A stretch of DNA of 64,000 nucleotides from contig CM074759.1 of NCBI GenBank assembly GCA_037355855.1, positions 4,030,001 to 4,094,000 of the forward strand, read 5' to 3'. The stretch comes from Pseudo-nitzschia pungens. Taxonomy: Eukaryota; Bacillariophyta; Bacillariophyceae; Bacillariales; Bacillariaceae. Made by a program: the position numbers and the translations under genes. Shown piece by piece: positions 49,940 to 60,025 of this stretch; the first letter of the stretch is position 1, and each line of letters starts with the position of its first letter. The notes below the pieces were generated by a model, which was not told the origin of the DNA, did not search any database, and saw only the letters and a program-made list of their open reading frames with translations.

Positions 49940-52900
49940 CTCTTCTGATATGAGGTGTGATGGGATGCCTTCCAATCCAAATCCCATCAATGCTTCTCCT
50001 GTTTCTCCCTTTTCCCCCTCCGACTCTTCCCCTGTCCCTCATTTTGTCCAATTAACTCTTCATGGAGAATCTCTTGCTGCTAAGGATTCTGACACTTTTG
50101 GTCATTCCTTCCCTCAAGCTCCATCCTCTAACTCCACCATCATCACATTCCAAAACATTGGACCACAGCGCAGAGCTGCCTTTATGTCCATGTCCAAGCA
50201 CAACGCCCGTCAATTTGTCAAGAGCAATGCCAGTGTGGCTCTTTTTGCTGAACATTGTTTGAATGAATCCAAACTCCTGCCCTGTGATCTTTTCAATCGG
50301 CGCATGAAGAATGTCAGTCCCTCAAGTTTTTCCTATCTTGCTAACAACAAGCATGAAGCTTCTGCCTGCTCCTGGATTCAGCCTGGCGGCACAGGTTTTT
50401 CCATTGACCAGCTGTTCAGCTCACACAAGATTGCACATGGAGCTGATCCATCTGGTCTTGGCAGATGGTCCTTTGTCAAGTTTCAGGGCAGGGATGGCTA
50501 CAATGTCACCATGTTTTCTGCCTACTGCCCAGTTGAAAATGATAGGGATCTTGGCTCAGTCTGGAATCAACAGTACCGATACTTTCAAGCCGCTGAAAAT
50601 CTTTTCAGTCCCAATCCACGCATTCTCTTTCACAGGGATTTAACTGCTGCCCTTCAAGTCTGTCTGGGTGCAGGTGATCAAGTCATTGTTGGGATTGACC
50701 AGAATGCTGATGTCCGGACTGATGGCTTGTCTTTTGAGCTCAAGGCTCTTGGTTTCAGAGATGCCATTCTTACCCTTCATAGTACGCCTTCTCCTCCTGC
50801 CACTCACAACCGAAACACTACCAGAACACCAATTGATGCCATTTGGGTCTCTGAGAATGTTGATGTTCTCAGGGCTGGGTATTGTCCCTTTGGTGGTGTC
50901 TATGGTATGGAATCTGACCATAGACTGCTTTGGATTGAGGTTTGTAATTGCAGCCTCATGGGCAAACATATTCCACCTCCTGTGAGATTCTCTCTGTCCA
51001 AACTCCAGTCCTCCCATCCTCATCTGCGACAACGGTATTTCAAGCGAGTGAGGCACTGCTTTATCAAGGCTGGAGTGTTTTCTCTCCAAGCTAAGCTGGA
51101 GCACCTACTGGCTCAGTTTCAGTCTGGGGATATTTCTGTGCGCACTGATCTCATCACCACATATGAAGTACTCCATGAAACCTCTACCTCTCTCAGGCTC
51201 TCTGTTGAACAAACCCTCTGCCACACTAGAGCTGGTTTGGTTCCATGGTCACCTAAGCTGCAAGTCTATCGTGATACCATTGACTTTTGGCGGCGTGTTG
51301 TTAAGTTGAGACAGGGTGTGTCCACCAGTCATACTGTTTTGAAAAGGTTGGCCTGCAAGCTTTCTCTCTACAAAGGAGAACACAGTGACCTTTCCAGTGC
51401 TCTCCTCCATCTGAAACAAGCTTACAAGCAATACCGGGCAGTGAAGAAATTGGCCCCCTCATGGAGAGACTCCTTCAATCAAGGCCTGGTGGATGCACTT
51501 CTTGCTGAAGGCAAGCCTCACAACCAGCATGCTTCTCAGATTCGTGCCAGGATGCGCAGGGAACGTCTTCAACGAGAGCTTGGTCTCGCTGCTCGGTCTA
51601 TTCGGGGACGTGTCAACAAGTCAGCAGTCTTGCGCGCTATTGCAGTTGGCCATGATGGTGTTGAACAGGTCTTGGAATCTCAGTCTACTATGGTTCCAGC
51701 TATGGCTGAATCCAATGTCCGGCGTCAACAGCAGTGTCTTGGCACTCCTTCCATGACTCTCTCCTTCATTCAAGATTTTGGATACCTAGGCACAGCCCAT
51801 GCTTCTGCTCAAGTTCTTGATGGCACATACAATCCTCCTCCTGCCACTGACAAATACCTCTCTGAATTTCTTTCTTGTCTCAAAGTCCCTGACTCTATCC
51901 TGAGTTTGCCCCCCTTTGACTATTCTGTGTGTCCAGCTGACAATGCTGCTGCCTGGAAACGCCAGAGGGAACGCACAGCAAGTGAACCTTCTTGTTTGAG
52001 TTTTGCCCACCACAAGGCATTTGCCCTGGATCCCCAGCTGAACAAGTTTGACACTCTCCTGAGATCTGTCCCATTGATTGTTGGCTTTTCTCCTTCTGCT
52101 TGGCAGGTCATCACTGATGTTGAGATCTTCAAGAAACCTGGGGAATATAGGGTGGATAAGATGAGGCTTATTCAGCTGATGTCTCCTGAGTTCCAAATCA
52201 ACAACAAGATGATTGGCAGACACATTCTTGCCCATGCTGAACGTGCCAATGCTGTGGCTGTTGATCAACATGGAAGCAGGAAACACCACAAGGCCATCAA
52301 CACCTGCCTGAACAAGAAGCTCATCTGTGATGTGTTGAGGCAGAAGCGCAGATCTGGTGCTGTTGCTATGAATGATGCCAAGGGCTGCTATGATAGGATC
52401 TCTCATCCCATTGCAGGTCTCACTCTCCAGAGCTTTGGGGTTCCTGCACATGTGTGTGAGGTTCTTTTGTCTACTTTGCAACTTGCCAAGCACCACATCA
52501 AAACTGGTTTTGGTCGGTCCGGTCCTGTGTATGGTGATGAACCTGTTCCTCTCAGTGGTTGTGGCCAAGGCAATGGTATTGGTCCAACTCTTTGGGCTTT
52601 GGTGTCAACAATTGTCTTCCGAATGATGCAACAGGCTGGGCATGGTGTCCATCTTCTCACTTCATTGTCACTGCAACTGGTTTCTCTTGTGGGTTTTGCC
52701 TTTGTGGATGACACAGATTTGTTTTGTGCTGGCTCTGATCCCTCCATATCTGGTGAGGAATTGGCTGTTGACTTTCAGGCAGCTCTTGACCGATGGGCTG
52801 GTGGGATTATTGCCACTGGTGGTGCGATTGAACCTGCCAAATCCTTCTGTTATTTGATTGATTTCAAATGGAATGGATCCGGTTGGGATTATCGCTCCAT

Positions 52901-55772
52901 TGCTGACATGCCTGGTGACTTCTCAGTTGCTGACAAGAATGGCAATCGAGCTACCCTGGATCGTTTTGAAGTTGACCATGCTGACAAGACTCTTGGGGTT
53001 TTTATCTCCATGGATGGCAATGAGGAAGCACAGATTGCTCACATGAAGTCACAGTCTCAGTCTTTTGGCTCTCAGCTCAAGGCTTCCAAGTGTGAGAAGC
53101 GCGCATCCCTCTACACCTTCAAGTATTCTTTCATGAAGTCTGTTGAATACCCCATGCCTGTCACGCAACTTGATGAGGCCACTTGGACTAAGATAATTCA
53201 CCCAGCTCTTGTTCCTGTGCTGAATAAAGCAGGGATGTCACGGACATTTCCCAGACATGTGTTCTATGGTCCTTCCCTCTATCAAGGCTTTGGATTCATC
53301 CATCCATACCTCCTCCAAGAGTTCAGTCATATTGCCACCCTCTTTCAGGAATCTGTCAGGTCCTCACAAACTGGTAGGATTCTCAGGCTAACTGCTGAGT
53401 CTCTACGGCTCGAACTTGGCATTCCTCTCCATCTTGGTGTCACACCATATCATCCTTTTGCTTCCTACGTCACTCCTTGCTGGTACAAACATGTGTGGAA
53501 GTTTTTCTCTGTTCACCCTGTGAGCTTGTTTGAAGACTTCCCAGATCTTCCTCTGTTACGTTCCAATGACTGTTATCTCATGCAAGCCTTTGTCAACTCT
53601 GGCTTCAGAGGTGCTGACTTGTCCCTCTTGAATCACATGCGCATGTCCCTCAAGGCTATTTCCCTTGCTGACATTTGTACTCCAGATGGAAAAAGACTCT
53701 CTCCCATGGCCTTCCAGCTGACATCCTCCAATCACTTGAGGGATCATCTTGACTGGCCGAGATGTCCTCCATCTTGGCCTCCAGCAGCAAAGCGCTTATG
53801 GACTAAGGCACTTCAGACCTGTTTTCTTCCCCCTTGTCCACCCCCTGCAGCCAGGGCACTGGCTACTTCTTTCCATCTTGGGCATTGGCTCTCTCCCCAG
53901 ACAGCTTCTCTCTGGCCTTGGTTTTTGTCTCCATCCACCAACAGAATATTCTTCAAAACTTCTACTGGCTGGATTGTGAGCACCTCCCAGGGCAGGGGCA
54001 GATACAGGGTCACTTCTGAACTCATTCCTGACAAACCAGCCTGTGCTGATTTGCTTGTCTGCCCTGTTATTTGTGGACAAGTTGTACGCGTTGTTGGGTC
54101 CTCAGCCTTTGTTTCCGAACCTCCTGACATGGATCCTCTGGAGTACAATCCATATGATTCTCTTCCAGACTCCCCAGTAGATGCCTTTGATGCACTCTGT
54201 GCGTCTCCAAGAGTACTTCTCCACAAATATTCCCTACCACAGGCTGGCTGTCAGCCCCTTGTTGATGCTATCCAGAGTGGTACTGCCAGTGCTGTATGTG
54301 ATGGTTCATTTGATCCGGACTTTCTCAGAGGAACTTCCGCTTTCATTTTGTCCCCCAATACCTCCACCAAGACTGCCTCATTGTTCCTCACTGGCTGTAA
54401 TTTTGTCAGTGGATCCCCTGAGGATCAATCTTCCTACAGGAGTGAACTGGCAGGAATCATTGGGGTTCTCACCTGCTGCACTGCTCTGGTGAGTCTTTTT
54501 GATATTGCTTCTGGCTCTATCACTATTGCTCTGGATGGTGACACAGCTCTCAAACAGGCTGAGGGATCATGGCCATTGGTTATTTCCCAGAAGTCTTTTG
54601 ATTATGTTTATGTCATCAGAAACATGATTTCTGCCCTGCCAATCTCTGTGCACTTTCGGTGGGTTCAGGGCCATCAAGCTGGAATCTTTCTTGATTGGTG
54701 GGCCCTTCGCAATCAGCAGGTTGACAGCATGGCAAAGGCCTTTCTCTCTGTCCATAGAGCTTCTGCCCATCACTATCCCAGACTTGTGTTTGAGCCTTGG
54801 GCATTTTCTCTCAATGGATGCAAGTGTTCAAGGTTTGATCAGAATGCTCTGCATGTTGCCATTTCTGGTCCTCCTCTTCTTAAATATTGGAAGACCCACC
54901 ATGACATCCCCATTCCACAACCTGTTCTGAGTTCCATCCATTGGTGTGCCCATCTGTCTGCCTTCAAGCGATTACCTCCTGGCATGCAAAGGTGGTTTGT
55001 CAAGTTTGCTTCTGGATGCATTGGTGTTGGCAACCAACTACTTCACTACCAGTATCAGGATCACTCCAGGTGCCCATTGTGTGATGCAGACAATGAGAAG
55101 GTGTCTCATGTGCTCTCCTGCAAGGACACTGGGGCAGTACAGCACAGTGTGTCTGCCTTCACGGGACCACTGCAGAAGAGGCTTGAAGCTGAACAAACTG
55201 ATCCATCATTGGCTGTTGCCATTGTGGATCTCCTCACCAGAGTTCGGAAGGGCCAGAGAATTTATCCATCATCCTACTCACTTGCAATTGCTTCTGCTGT
55301 CAGGGCACAGAGGACTATTGGTTGGCACAACTGGCTTCTTGGTAGGTGGTCTCCTCGCTGGTACCAAATCCAGGCTGACTACTACTCCCACATTGGAAGC
55401 AAGCGCTCTCCCAAACGTTGGGCTACAGCTATCATCCATCAGTTCTTTCTTACCTCCTGGGATCTTTGGACCTATAGGAATGAACGACTTCATGGTCCTG
55501 GGGGAACCCTTGATGCTGAACAACACCAATCTCTTGATGCTTCCATCACCTCAGAATTGGCAATTGGTGCAGCTGGTGCACTTCCCCAGTCACACTCCCT
55601 GTTACAAACCCCTTTCCACGTCCTACAAGGTTACACCCTGACTGCCAAGCGGCAGTGGCTTGCAACCATCCACCTTGCAAGGAAGCAGTATGCAGCGCCT
55701 GTCCCACCAGTGCAGCCATACCAACAAGAGGCTGCTCTTCTCAGAGCCTGGCTTACTGGACCTCAGGGTTGA
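49932..55772 (+). CDS. LINE ORF2 (APE endonuclease-RT-RNase H), full length
   Basis: 1946 residues from ATG 49932 (an upstream in-frame ATG at 49860 would give 1970). Endonuclease at about residues 75-335: TFQNIG, LFAEHCL, FSAYCPV, GIDQNAD, TPIDAIWVS and SDHRLLWIE, the blocks of an APE-type nuclease. Reverse transcriptase at about 700-1000 with NDAKGCYDR, GCGQGNGIGP and FVDD near 924. RNase H at about 1450-1590 with CDGSFDPD, YRSELAGI, LDGDTALK and VQGHQAG. A Cys/His motif CPLCDADNEKVSHVLSC lies near 1715. No interruption. It nicks target DNA, primes on it and removes RNA during target-primed reverse transcription. Confidence 0.95.
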   Translation: MVSSSDMRCDGMPSNPNPINASPVSPFSPSDSSPVPHFVQLTLHGESLAAKDSDTFGHSFPQAPSSNSTIITFQNIGPQRRAAFMSMSKHNARQFVKSNASVALFAEHCLNESKLLPCDLFNRRMKNVSPSSFSYLANNKHEASACSWIQPGGTGFSIDQLFSSHKIAHGADPSGLGRWSFVKFQGRDGYNVTMFSAYCPVENDRDLGSVWNQQYRYFQAAENLFSPNPRILFHRDLTAALQVCLGAGDQVIVGIDQNADVRTDGLSFELKALGFRDAILTLHSTPSPPATHNRNTTRTPIDAIWVSENVDVLRAGYCPFGGVYGMESDHRLLWIEVCNCSLMGKHIPPPVRFSLSKLQSSHPHLRQRYFKRVRHCFIKAGVFSLQAKLEHLLAQFQSGDISVRTDLITTYEVLHETSTSLRLSVEQTLCHTRAGLVPWSPKLQVYRDTIDFWRRVVKLRQGVSTSHTVLKRLACKLSLYKGEHSDLSSALLHLKQAYKQYRAVKKLAPSWRDSFNQGLVDALLAEGKPHNQHASQIRARMRRERLQRELGLAARSIRGRVNKSAVLRAIAVGHDGVEQVLESQSTMVPAMAESNVRRQQQCLGTPSMTLSFIQDFGYLGTAHASAQVLDGTYNPPPATDKYLSEFLSCLKVPDSILSLPPFDYSVCPADNAAAWKRQRERTASEPSCLSFAHHKAFALDPQLNKFDTLLRSVPLIVGFSPSAWQVITDVEIFKKPGEYRVDKMRLIQLMSPEFQINNKMIGRHILAHAERANAVAVDQHGSRKHHKAINTCLNKKLICDVLRQKRRSGAVAMNDAKGCYDRISHPIAGLTLQSFGVPAHVCEVLLSTLQLAKHHIKTGFGRSGPVYGDEPVPLSGCGQGNGIGPTLWALVSTIVFRMMQQAGHGVHLLTSLSLQLVSLVGFAFVDDTDLFCAGSDPSISGEELAVDFQAALDRWAGGIIATGGAIEPAKSFCYLIDFKWNGSGWDYRSIADMPGDFSVADKNGNRATLDRFEVDHADKTLGVFISMDGNEEAQIAHMKSQSQSFGSQLKASKCEKRASLYTFKYSFMKSVEYPMPVTQLDEATWTKIIHPALVPVLNKAGMSRTFPRHVFYGPSLYQGFGFIHPYLLQEFSHIATLFQESVRSSQTGRILRLTAESLRLELGIPLHLGVTPYHPFASYVTPCWYKHVWKFFSVHPVSLFEDFPDLPLLRSNDCYLMQAFVNSGFRGADLSLLNHMRMSLKAISLADICTPDGKRLSPMAFQLTSSNHLRDHLDWPRCPPSWPPAAKRLWTKALQTCFLPPCPPPAARALATSFHLGHWLSPQTASLWPWFLSPSTNRIFFKTSTGWIVSTSQGRGRYRVTSELIPDKPACADLLVCPVICGQVVRVVGSSAFVSEPPDMDPLEYNPYDSLPDSPVDAFDALCASPRVLLHKYSLPQAGCQPLVDAIQSGTASAVCDGSFDPDFLRGTSAFILSPNTSTKTASLFLTGCNFVSGSPEDQSSYRSELAGIIGVLTCCTALVSLFDIASGSITIALDGDTALKQAEGSWPLVISQKSFDYVYVIRNMISALPISVHFRWVQGHQAGIFLDWWALRNQQVDSMAKAFLSVHRASAHHYPRLVFEPWAFSLNGCKCSRFDQNALHVAISGPPLLKYWKTHHDIPIPQPVLSSIHWCAHLSAFKRLPPGMQRWFVKFASGCIGVGNQLLHYQYQDHSRCPLCDADNEKVSHVLSCKDTGAVQHSVSAFTGPLQKRLEAEQTDPSLAVAIVDLLTRVRKGQRIYPSSYSLAIASAVRAQRTIGWHNWLLGRWSPRWYQIQADYYSHIGSKRSPKRWATAIIHQFFLTSWDLWTYRNERLHGPGGTLDAEQHQSLDASITSELAIGAAGALPQSHSLLQTPFHVLQGYTLTAKRQWLATIHLARKQYAAPVPPVQPYQQEAALLRAWLTGPQG

Positions 55773-56068
55773 TTACACTTTGTACCTTGGTTTTGTCTTC
55801 TGTTCCTGCTTCTCATCCTGTCCCATCCCCTTTGATACTGGTTCTTATCCCAATATCCACATTCCCATCTCACTTTCTCTCAAGTCCCTATTTTGTGGGA
55901 CTTGTTTGTCTTTTTCCCTGCTTGATGTTCAAGGTTTGTTTGAAAATTTGTCGTTCTGCCACTTGGGGTCCTGACTCTATGATGGAGGCGACGTTAAAGT
56001 CTGGTTACAGACTGAGTAATTTAGTTTCACCTTTGGTGATTAAAGTTATTTAAATACGTATATTATTC
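55773..56068 (+). promoter_or_regulatory. LINE 3'UTR and RT-recognition hairpins (copy C)
   Basis: 296 bp after the ORF2 stop. Hairpins AGTCTG-GTTA-CAGACT (55998-56013) and CACC-TTT-GGTG (56028-56038) lie 30-70 bases before the end. The preceding CTTGGGGTCCTGACTC and GGAGGCGACG words are also found in copies A, B and D. The element ends in a short TATTATT run. Confidence 0.7.
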
Positions 56069-56665
56069 TCATGCAAAGACCATGCAGACCGAATGGAACA
56101 GCTCTTCAAATACAATGCAAAACTACAAGGCTTTGCAGCCGATCTAAACCACTTCCAACAAATGACCATCTTGCTCCACAGCTTTCCCAATGAATGGATC
56201 GAAGACTATTGCAGAATCCATAGTGGAATCAGACAGCACACCACTGTGCAATTCATAGTGGACCATATGAGCTCCCTTGATCGGTTGAGCAAGAGCAACT
56301 CCACCGACAATCCATACGATTCTGATATCAACAGCGTCAGCAATTCCGACAGCAATCCAAATGCGGATAACAATTCAGACGCTGAAAGCAACAACAGCTC
56401 TAATTCAGACAGCAACAGCAATGCTGAATCTGAAGACGACAAAGACAACAACAGCAATACCAGCAAGCGCAAATACAGTAACCCTTGCAGAATCCCTGGA
56501 CACGACCACGATTGGTCCAATTGTCCAAACAATCGATTCAAAAGAAATAAGAGCAATAACAACAGCACTGCTTCGGCTCCTAGCAATGAAAATGGCAGCA
56601 CTGCTGCTTCCACAGTGGCTCTGGATCCTTCAAATGGCTGTGTTAAGATCATTCCCTCTCCTTGT

Positions 56666-56972
56666 TGTAACATTCTTAGGTAGAAAATTTGGAGTAGTAT
56701 TAAATTGTGTGTTATTTCATACTTTACGAGATGGGATTAAAATTAAAGAGAGGGAATAATGAGCAATGATGCCATTGCAACCTCTTCATATATCATACAT
56801 CCTTGAATATAATGTATATCCCATATGTAACCTTAATCTTACGATTGCTCTTCCATGCATGCCTGCCTGTATATACCATATATACATATATGAATATCCT
56901 ATATTTGATTCCCATGCGGGATTTGGTTAATTATTTGTTTGTAACACTACTACCGTATGCTAGCATGTTACA
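56666..56972 (-). repeat. LTR of the gag-only family, first of two in tandem
   Basis: 307 bp on the minus strand (rc starts TGTAACATGCTAGC). It shares CCCATG-GGGAT, TTTACGAGATGGGATT and GATGAT-like blocks with the next LTR. It overlaps the end of gag 4 at 56666-56683, marking the break in that element. Confidence 0.8.
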
Positions 56973-57014
56973 TAGTGCCTCATGATTAAATGAAGCCCAC
57001 AGTTAAGTCATCCA

Positions 57015-57321
57015 TGTAACACTCTAAGGTAGAAATCCGGAGTAGTATGAATAATTGTGTGTTATTTCACTTTACGAGATGGGATTGAAAATGAAGAGAG
57101 GAAATGATGAGCGATGATGTCATCGCGATCTCCTTATATAATCTACATCCCTGTATAAGACATATATTCTGTATGTAACCTTAATTGTGCTATCGCTGCC
57201 TTCTGCATGTCTGTTCATACATACCGGACATCCATGTATGGATACATCTATATTCTATTCCCATGTGGGATCCGGTTAATTATTAATTCGTAACACTACT
57301 AGCCTACGCTAGCATGTTACA
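57015..57321 (-). repeat. LTR of the gag-only family, second of two in tandem
   Basis: 307 bp, same length and orientation as 56666-56972 and clearly homologous. Both are followed by TAGTGCCTCATGATT, so flanking sequence was copied too. This points to a ~350-bp tandem duplication, not two independent insertions. Confidence 0.8.
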
Positions 57322-57344
57322 TAGTGCCTCATGATTGAACAAAT

Positions 57345-57532
57345 TGCCGTGCACCAGAATACAGTCACGAGTCCACTCGGGACTGGGAATAAAATACGAT
57401 TAGCCAGTCTCCGGATCGCTGATTTGGAGACTGCTGGAAAGCCATAGCAATAGACTAATCAATAGCTCTCACAATTTGCATATCACTACTATTCTAATCA
57501 CTAGTAGACCCGGGGTATGGCATGATTTTAAA
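57345..57532 (+). repeat. LTR of the deleted gypsy copy
   Basis: 188 bp, TGCCGTGCAC...GGTATGGCA, with internal substitutions and small indels relative to the intact element's LTRs. The same 12-bp GATTTTAAAATC palindrome follows immediately. Confidence 0.92.
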
Positions 57533-58270
57533 ATCAAGCTGAGTGCTGATGACCATGAGCAGAAAGAGATCGATCGGTCAAGGGGCCGACGAGATCAAAA
57601 GACTGCCGGAAAAATGGAGGCACAGAGAAGCAAAACAGGGAGAAGGATATCCAGTGTCTGCAGCACTAAGGAAGACCGACCCCAGCAGCAGTTAGCACCA
57701 TTAGATGGAGCAGCAGCAGCAACAGAGACACCTGAGTACCTAAACAGGACCATGGTCGACAACAGGAATAATCGAAAAATATAAAAATATGTGCTGAAAA
57801 AGTGACACATAATCCAGTGAGTGGACTAATTGGACCAACACTGAGTGGGTGGACAGACCGAAGAGGGTATGCCAACCAAAACCGAAATATACGGATATCC
57901 GGAAAGGTATATAACGAATACCCAAACACCACTAATCCCACGGGGAACGGGAAGTGGGACCGGCCCGGTGATCGCTTAATAGAGAAGCAACGCCGGAGAA
58001 CCACGGGAATCAAATCCCACAAAATAAAAACAGAAACAACTCCGGGGAACCACAGGATTCCCGGGAACTAAAGAGAGAAACAACTCCCACCACTGCACAA
58101 GCGAGGGGGAAAATCAGTTTTAACACGAGTTATCGCAAGAGCAATGAAAATCCAGTGCAAAAAGCTGGAGGAGCTGGAGCAATCATTCTTGCTCAGTTTC
58201 AGCACAAAGCAACAAGATAACAGAAATAGTGTAACTAAATTAAACTTAATAGAAAACAGATTAACCCACC

Positions 58271-59165
58271 ATGGCGTCTAAAGGAATCAAACTGAAACCC
58301 TTTAACTTTGCGCGAGAGGACTGGCCGGAAGATGCCACCACTGTGAAAATGAGCATCAATAGCAAAAAGGGAGGAGTGGCTTTCAGTGATTATCTGAAAG
58401 TACTCACCGGCACTGAGAGACCCGAACTCTTTCTTATCTGGAAGCGAGACTTTGACCAGAAAATTGCTGGCAATGACAAGCTCCAAGGAGATCAGAAGCT
58501 GGATGTCCTACAGAGGATTCTCGCCAGTGAAGCGCTATCCCTTGTCCAGAGAACACTCAGCCGGTCCTACTACGCCGAAACGAAACACAAGATACACAAC
58601 AACAAACTGGTACAGAAAAAGATACAGGAAATCGAAAAACTCGATCAAACAACCAAAGAAACTCCCTCAATTGGAACACATCGGATGGGACCTATATGCC
58701 CACTCCTTCAACACCACCATCGACAAGCTCGAAAACCAGAAGAAAGTACAGAAAAACCTTCAAGAAGAAAGGATCCCACAACTGAATGGCCGACACCATC
58801 CACACCGGACCTCGGATAATCAACAGATTCGCGGACGTCTGCGTGGAGGTATTGGACCACAAGGGAAGGGGGAGGATGCTCCGGGGCCTACTGGACACCG
58901 GATGCTCCAAATCCATTATCTTAAGGCACTTTGTCAATTGAAGTCAACTAACAAACCGAGACCAGAGAGCTGTCACCTACAACACCTATGGGGGCAAATT
59001 TCAAACCAAGTATGCGGCTTCAGTGGGACTAAGACTGATAGAATTTTCGAACTCCAAGACCATCAAATAGACCTTCCAAGTGGATGAGTACCATCATCAC
59101 GAGGAAGTGCCCTATGACATGATCATAGGATCCGATCTGATGGCACAACTGGGACTGGATATCAT
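58271..59165 (+). pseudogene. Gypsy gag-pol remnant with deletions and stops
   Basis: Gag is open from MASKGIKLKPFNF for about 130 codons. A deletion then shifts the frame into the LEHIGWDLYAHSFNTTIDKLEN segment, and a second deletion joins the gag tail. The gag stop TGA followed directly by the pol ATG is preserved near 58782-58787. The pol frame then carries two nonsense changes (near 58940 and 59069) and ends at 59165. Not functional. Confidence 0.9.
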
Positions 59166-60025
59166 AATGGAAATATCTAATTTAAACTCTCGAATCAGCG
59201 AGCAAAATTGCACTGCGTGCACTTGCTTACATGAGCTCACAGAGCGCTGGCGCCACTAAAATACGTATGGTTTTAGTGGAGCGGGCAAGTTAAGAGTGAT
59301 GATGTACACTCTGGGGCAAGCACTTAGTGCTCTGTTCCAGAGGTCGATCGATTCAGACCTGTAATATCCAGGTTCCTAGACCATTTAACAATCAACCACA
59401 GCGTCGAACGCAGCAGAAGATGATAGAGATCCGGGTACCTTGTACGGGAGAGAATGAAGGTGGTGGTGGTGGTAGTGGTGGGGAGCGAAGATTCGATATG
59501 TCCAGGTTCCTTAAGCACTTAACAATCAACGGCAAAGTCGATTGTAAAGGAGCAGAGAACAGAAGGAGGGAAAAGAAAAGTTCAATGGCATCCGGGTGCT
59601 CAGGAAAGAGAACTGAAGAATCTGGTAATCGGGGCTTGGTGGGTGGAGTCTGCTGGTTGTTGGTGGGTGGTTGCTGTTGGGGATGGGTGAGTGGAGGAAG
59701 CAAACTGAGTGAGTGGGGTGGTGTTTGCCCAGTGACGGCTTGCAGACCGGAGCATACGGTGAAAGCGCATGTTATTGCGGTGCATGGTGGCGATGCATTG
59801 TTGGCGTCATATGGTGTTCAAAGCGCCTGTGCAAACGGGTTGGAAATAGTTGTAAATCGCTCCTGTGTCTCATACTACGGTGGAAGATTCCTCCAGTTGG
59901 ACACTGTTGTGAATGGCTTGTGTGTTGCTGGCTATGAAAGACGCTAAGGTTTCATCGGTGCTAGTTTGCAGAAAATCGTGGTGATCACGGGGGAACAAAA
60001 AGTCATCGCAGGGTCGAACTTTGGG
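59166..60025. other. Flank and probable 3'UTR of the minus-strand LINE
   Basis: No supportable gene. A 206-codon frame on plus (59327-59947) is Gly/Trp-rich, lacks any recognised domain and probably reads the 3' region of the neighbouring minus-strand retroelement backward. The word TCCAGGTTCCT followed by TTAACAATCAAC occurs twice (59368-59395 and 59500-59530). A GGTGGTGGTGG tract lies at 59459-59480. Confidence 0.4.

Larger units (their letters stand above)
45145..56068 (+). mobile_element. Full-length LINE, copy C (10.9 kb)
   Basis: Starts CAATTTTGCGACGCGCG at 45145 and ends TATATTATTC at 56068. A perfect 18-bp target duplication, TCATGCAAAGACCATGCA, lies at 45127-45144 and 56069-56086. 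Order: 5'UTR (1.8 kb, hairpin modules), ORF1, ORF1b, ORF2, and a 296-bp 3'UTR with two hairpins. The pol frame is open. It is the autonomous reference for copies A, B and D. Confidence 0.96.
43021..56683 (+). mobile_element. Gag-only LTR element 4, carrying two nested insertions
   Basis: The LTR starts TGTGACACG at 43021, is interrupted after 43305 by element 5 (minus strand), resumes at 44371 and ends near 44445 with a small deletion of the usual CGTAACA end. The leader and gag start follow (44707). The gag is cut at 45144 by LINE copy C and resumes after 56086. No pol domain follows; a minus-strand LTR begins at 56666. Confidence 0.8.
44707..56683 (+). pseudogene. LTR-retrotransposon gag split by LINE copy C
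   Basis: The N-terminal part is 44707-45144 (MAGLYRDPPIPYKRAFDSS to the SCKDHA codons). The C-terminal part is 56087-56683. Removing the LINE and one copy of its target duplication restores a continuous frame (SCKDHA to DRMEQLFKYNAKL). The distal part has the Asn/Ser/Asp-rich stretch and CRIPGHDHDWSNC. The normal last ~30 residues are replaced: the frame runs into a different sequence and the LTR at 56666. Confidence 0.88.
57345..59165 (+). mobile_element. Deleted Ty3/gypsy copy, related to 25662-31498
   Basis: The 5' LTR is 57345-57532 (188 bp, several differences from the intact copy). The leader and gag start follow. Two internal deletions join gag segments, and a short pol start follows. 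Homology stops at about 59165, inside the protease region. No 3' LTR is found, so the right side is truncated. Confidence 0.92.

Noticed and set aside
59327..59947. 206-codon open frame on the plus strand, Gly/Trp-rich
   Set aside because: No domain or family signal; it lies where the 3' region of the minus-strand LINE should be and looks like a chance frame in GC-rich sequence.
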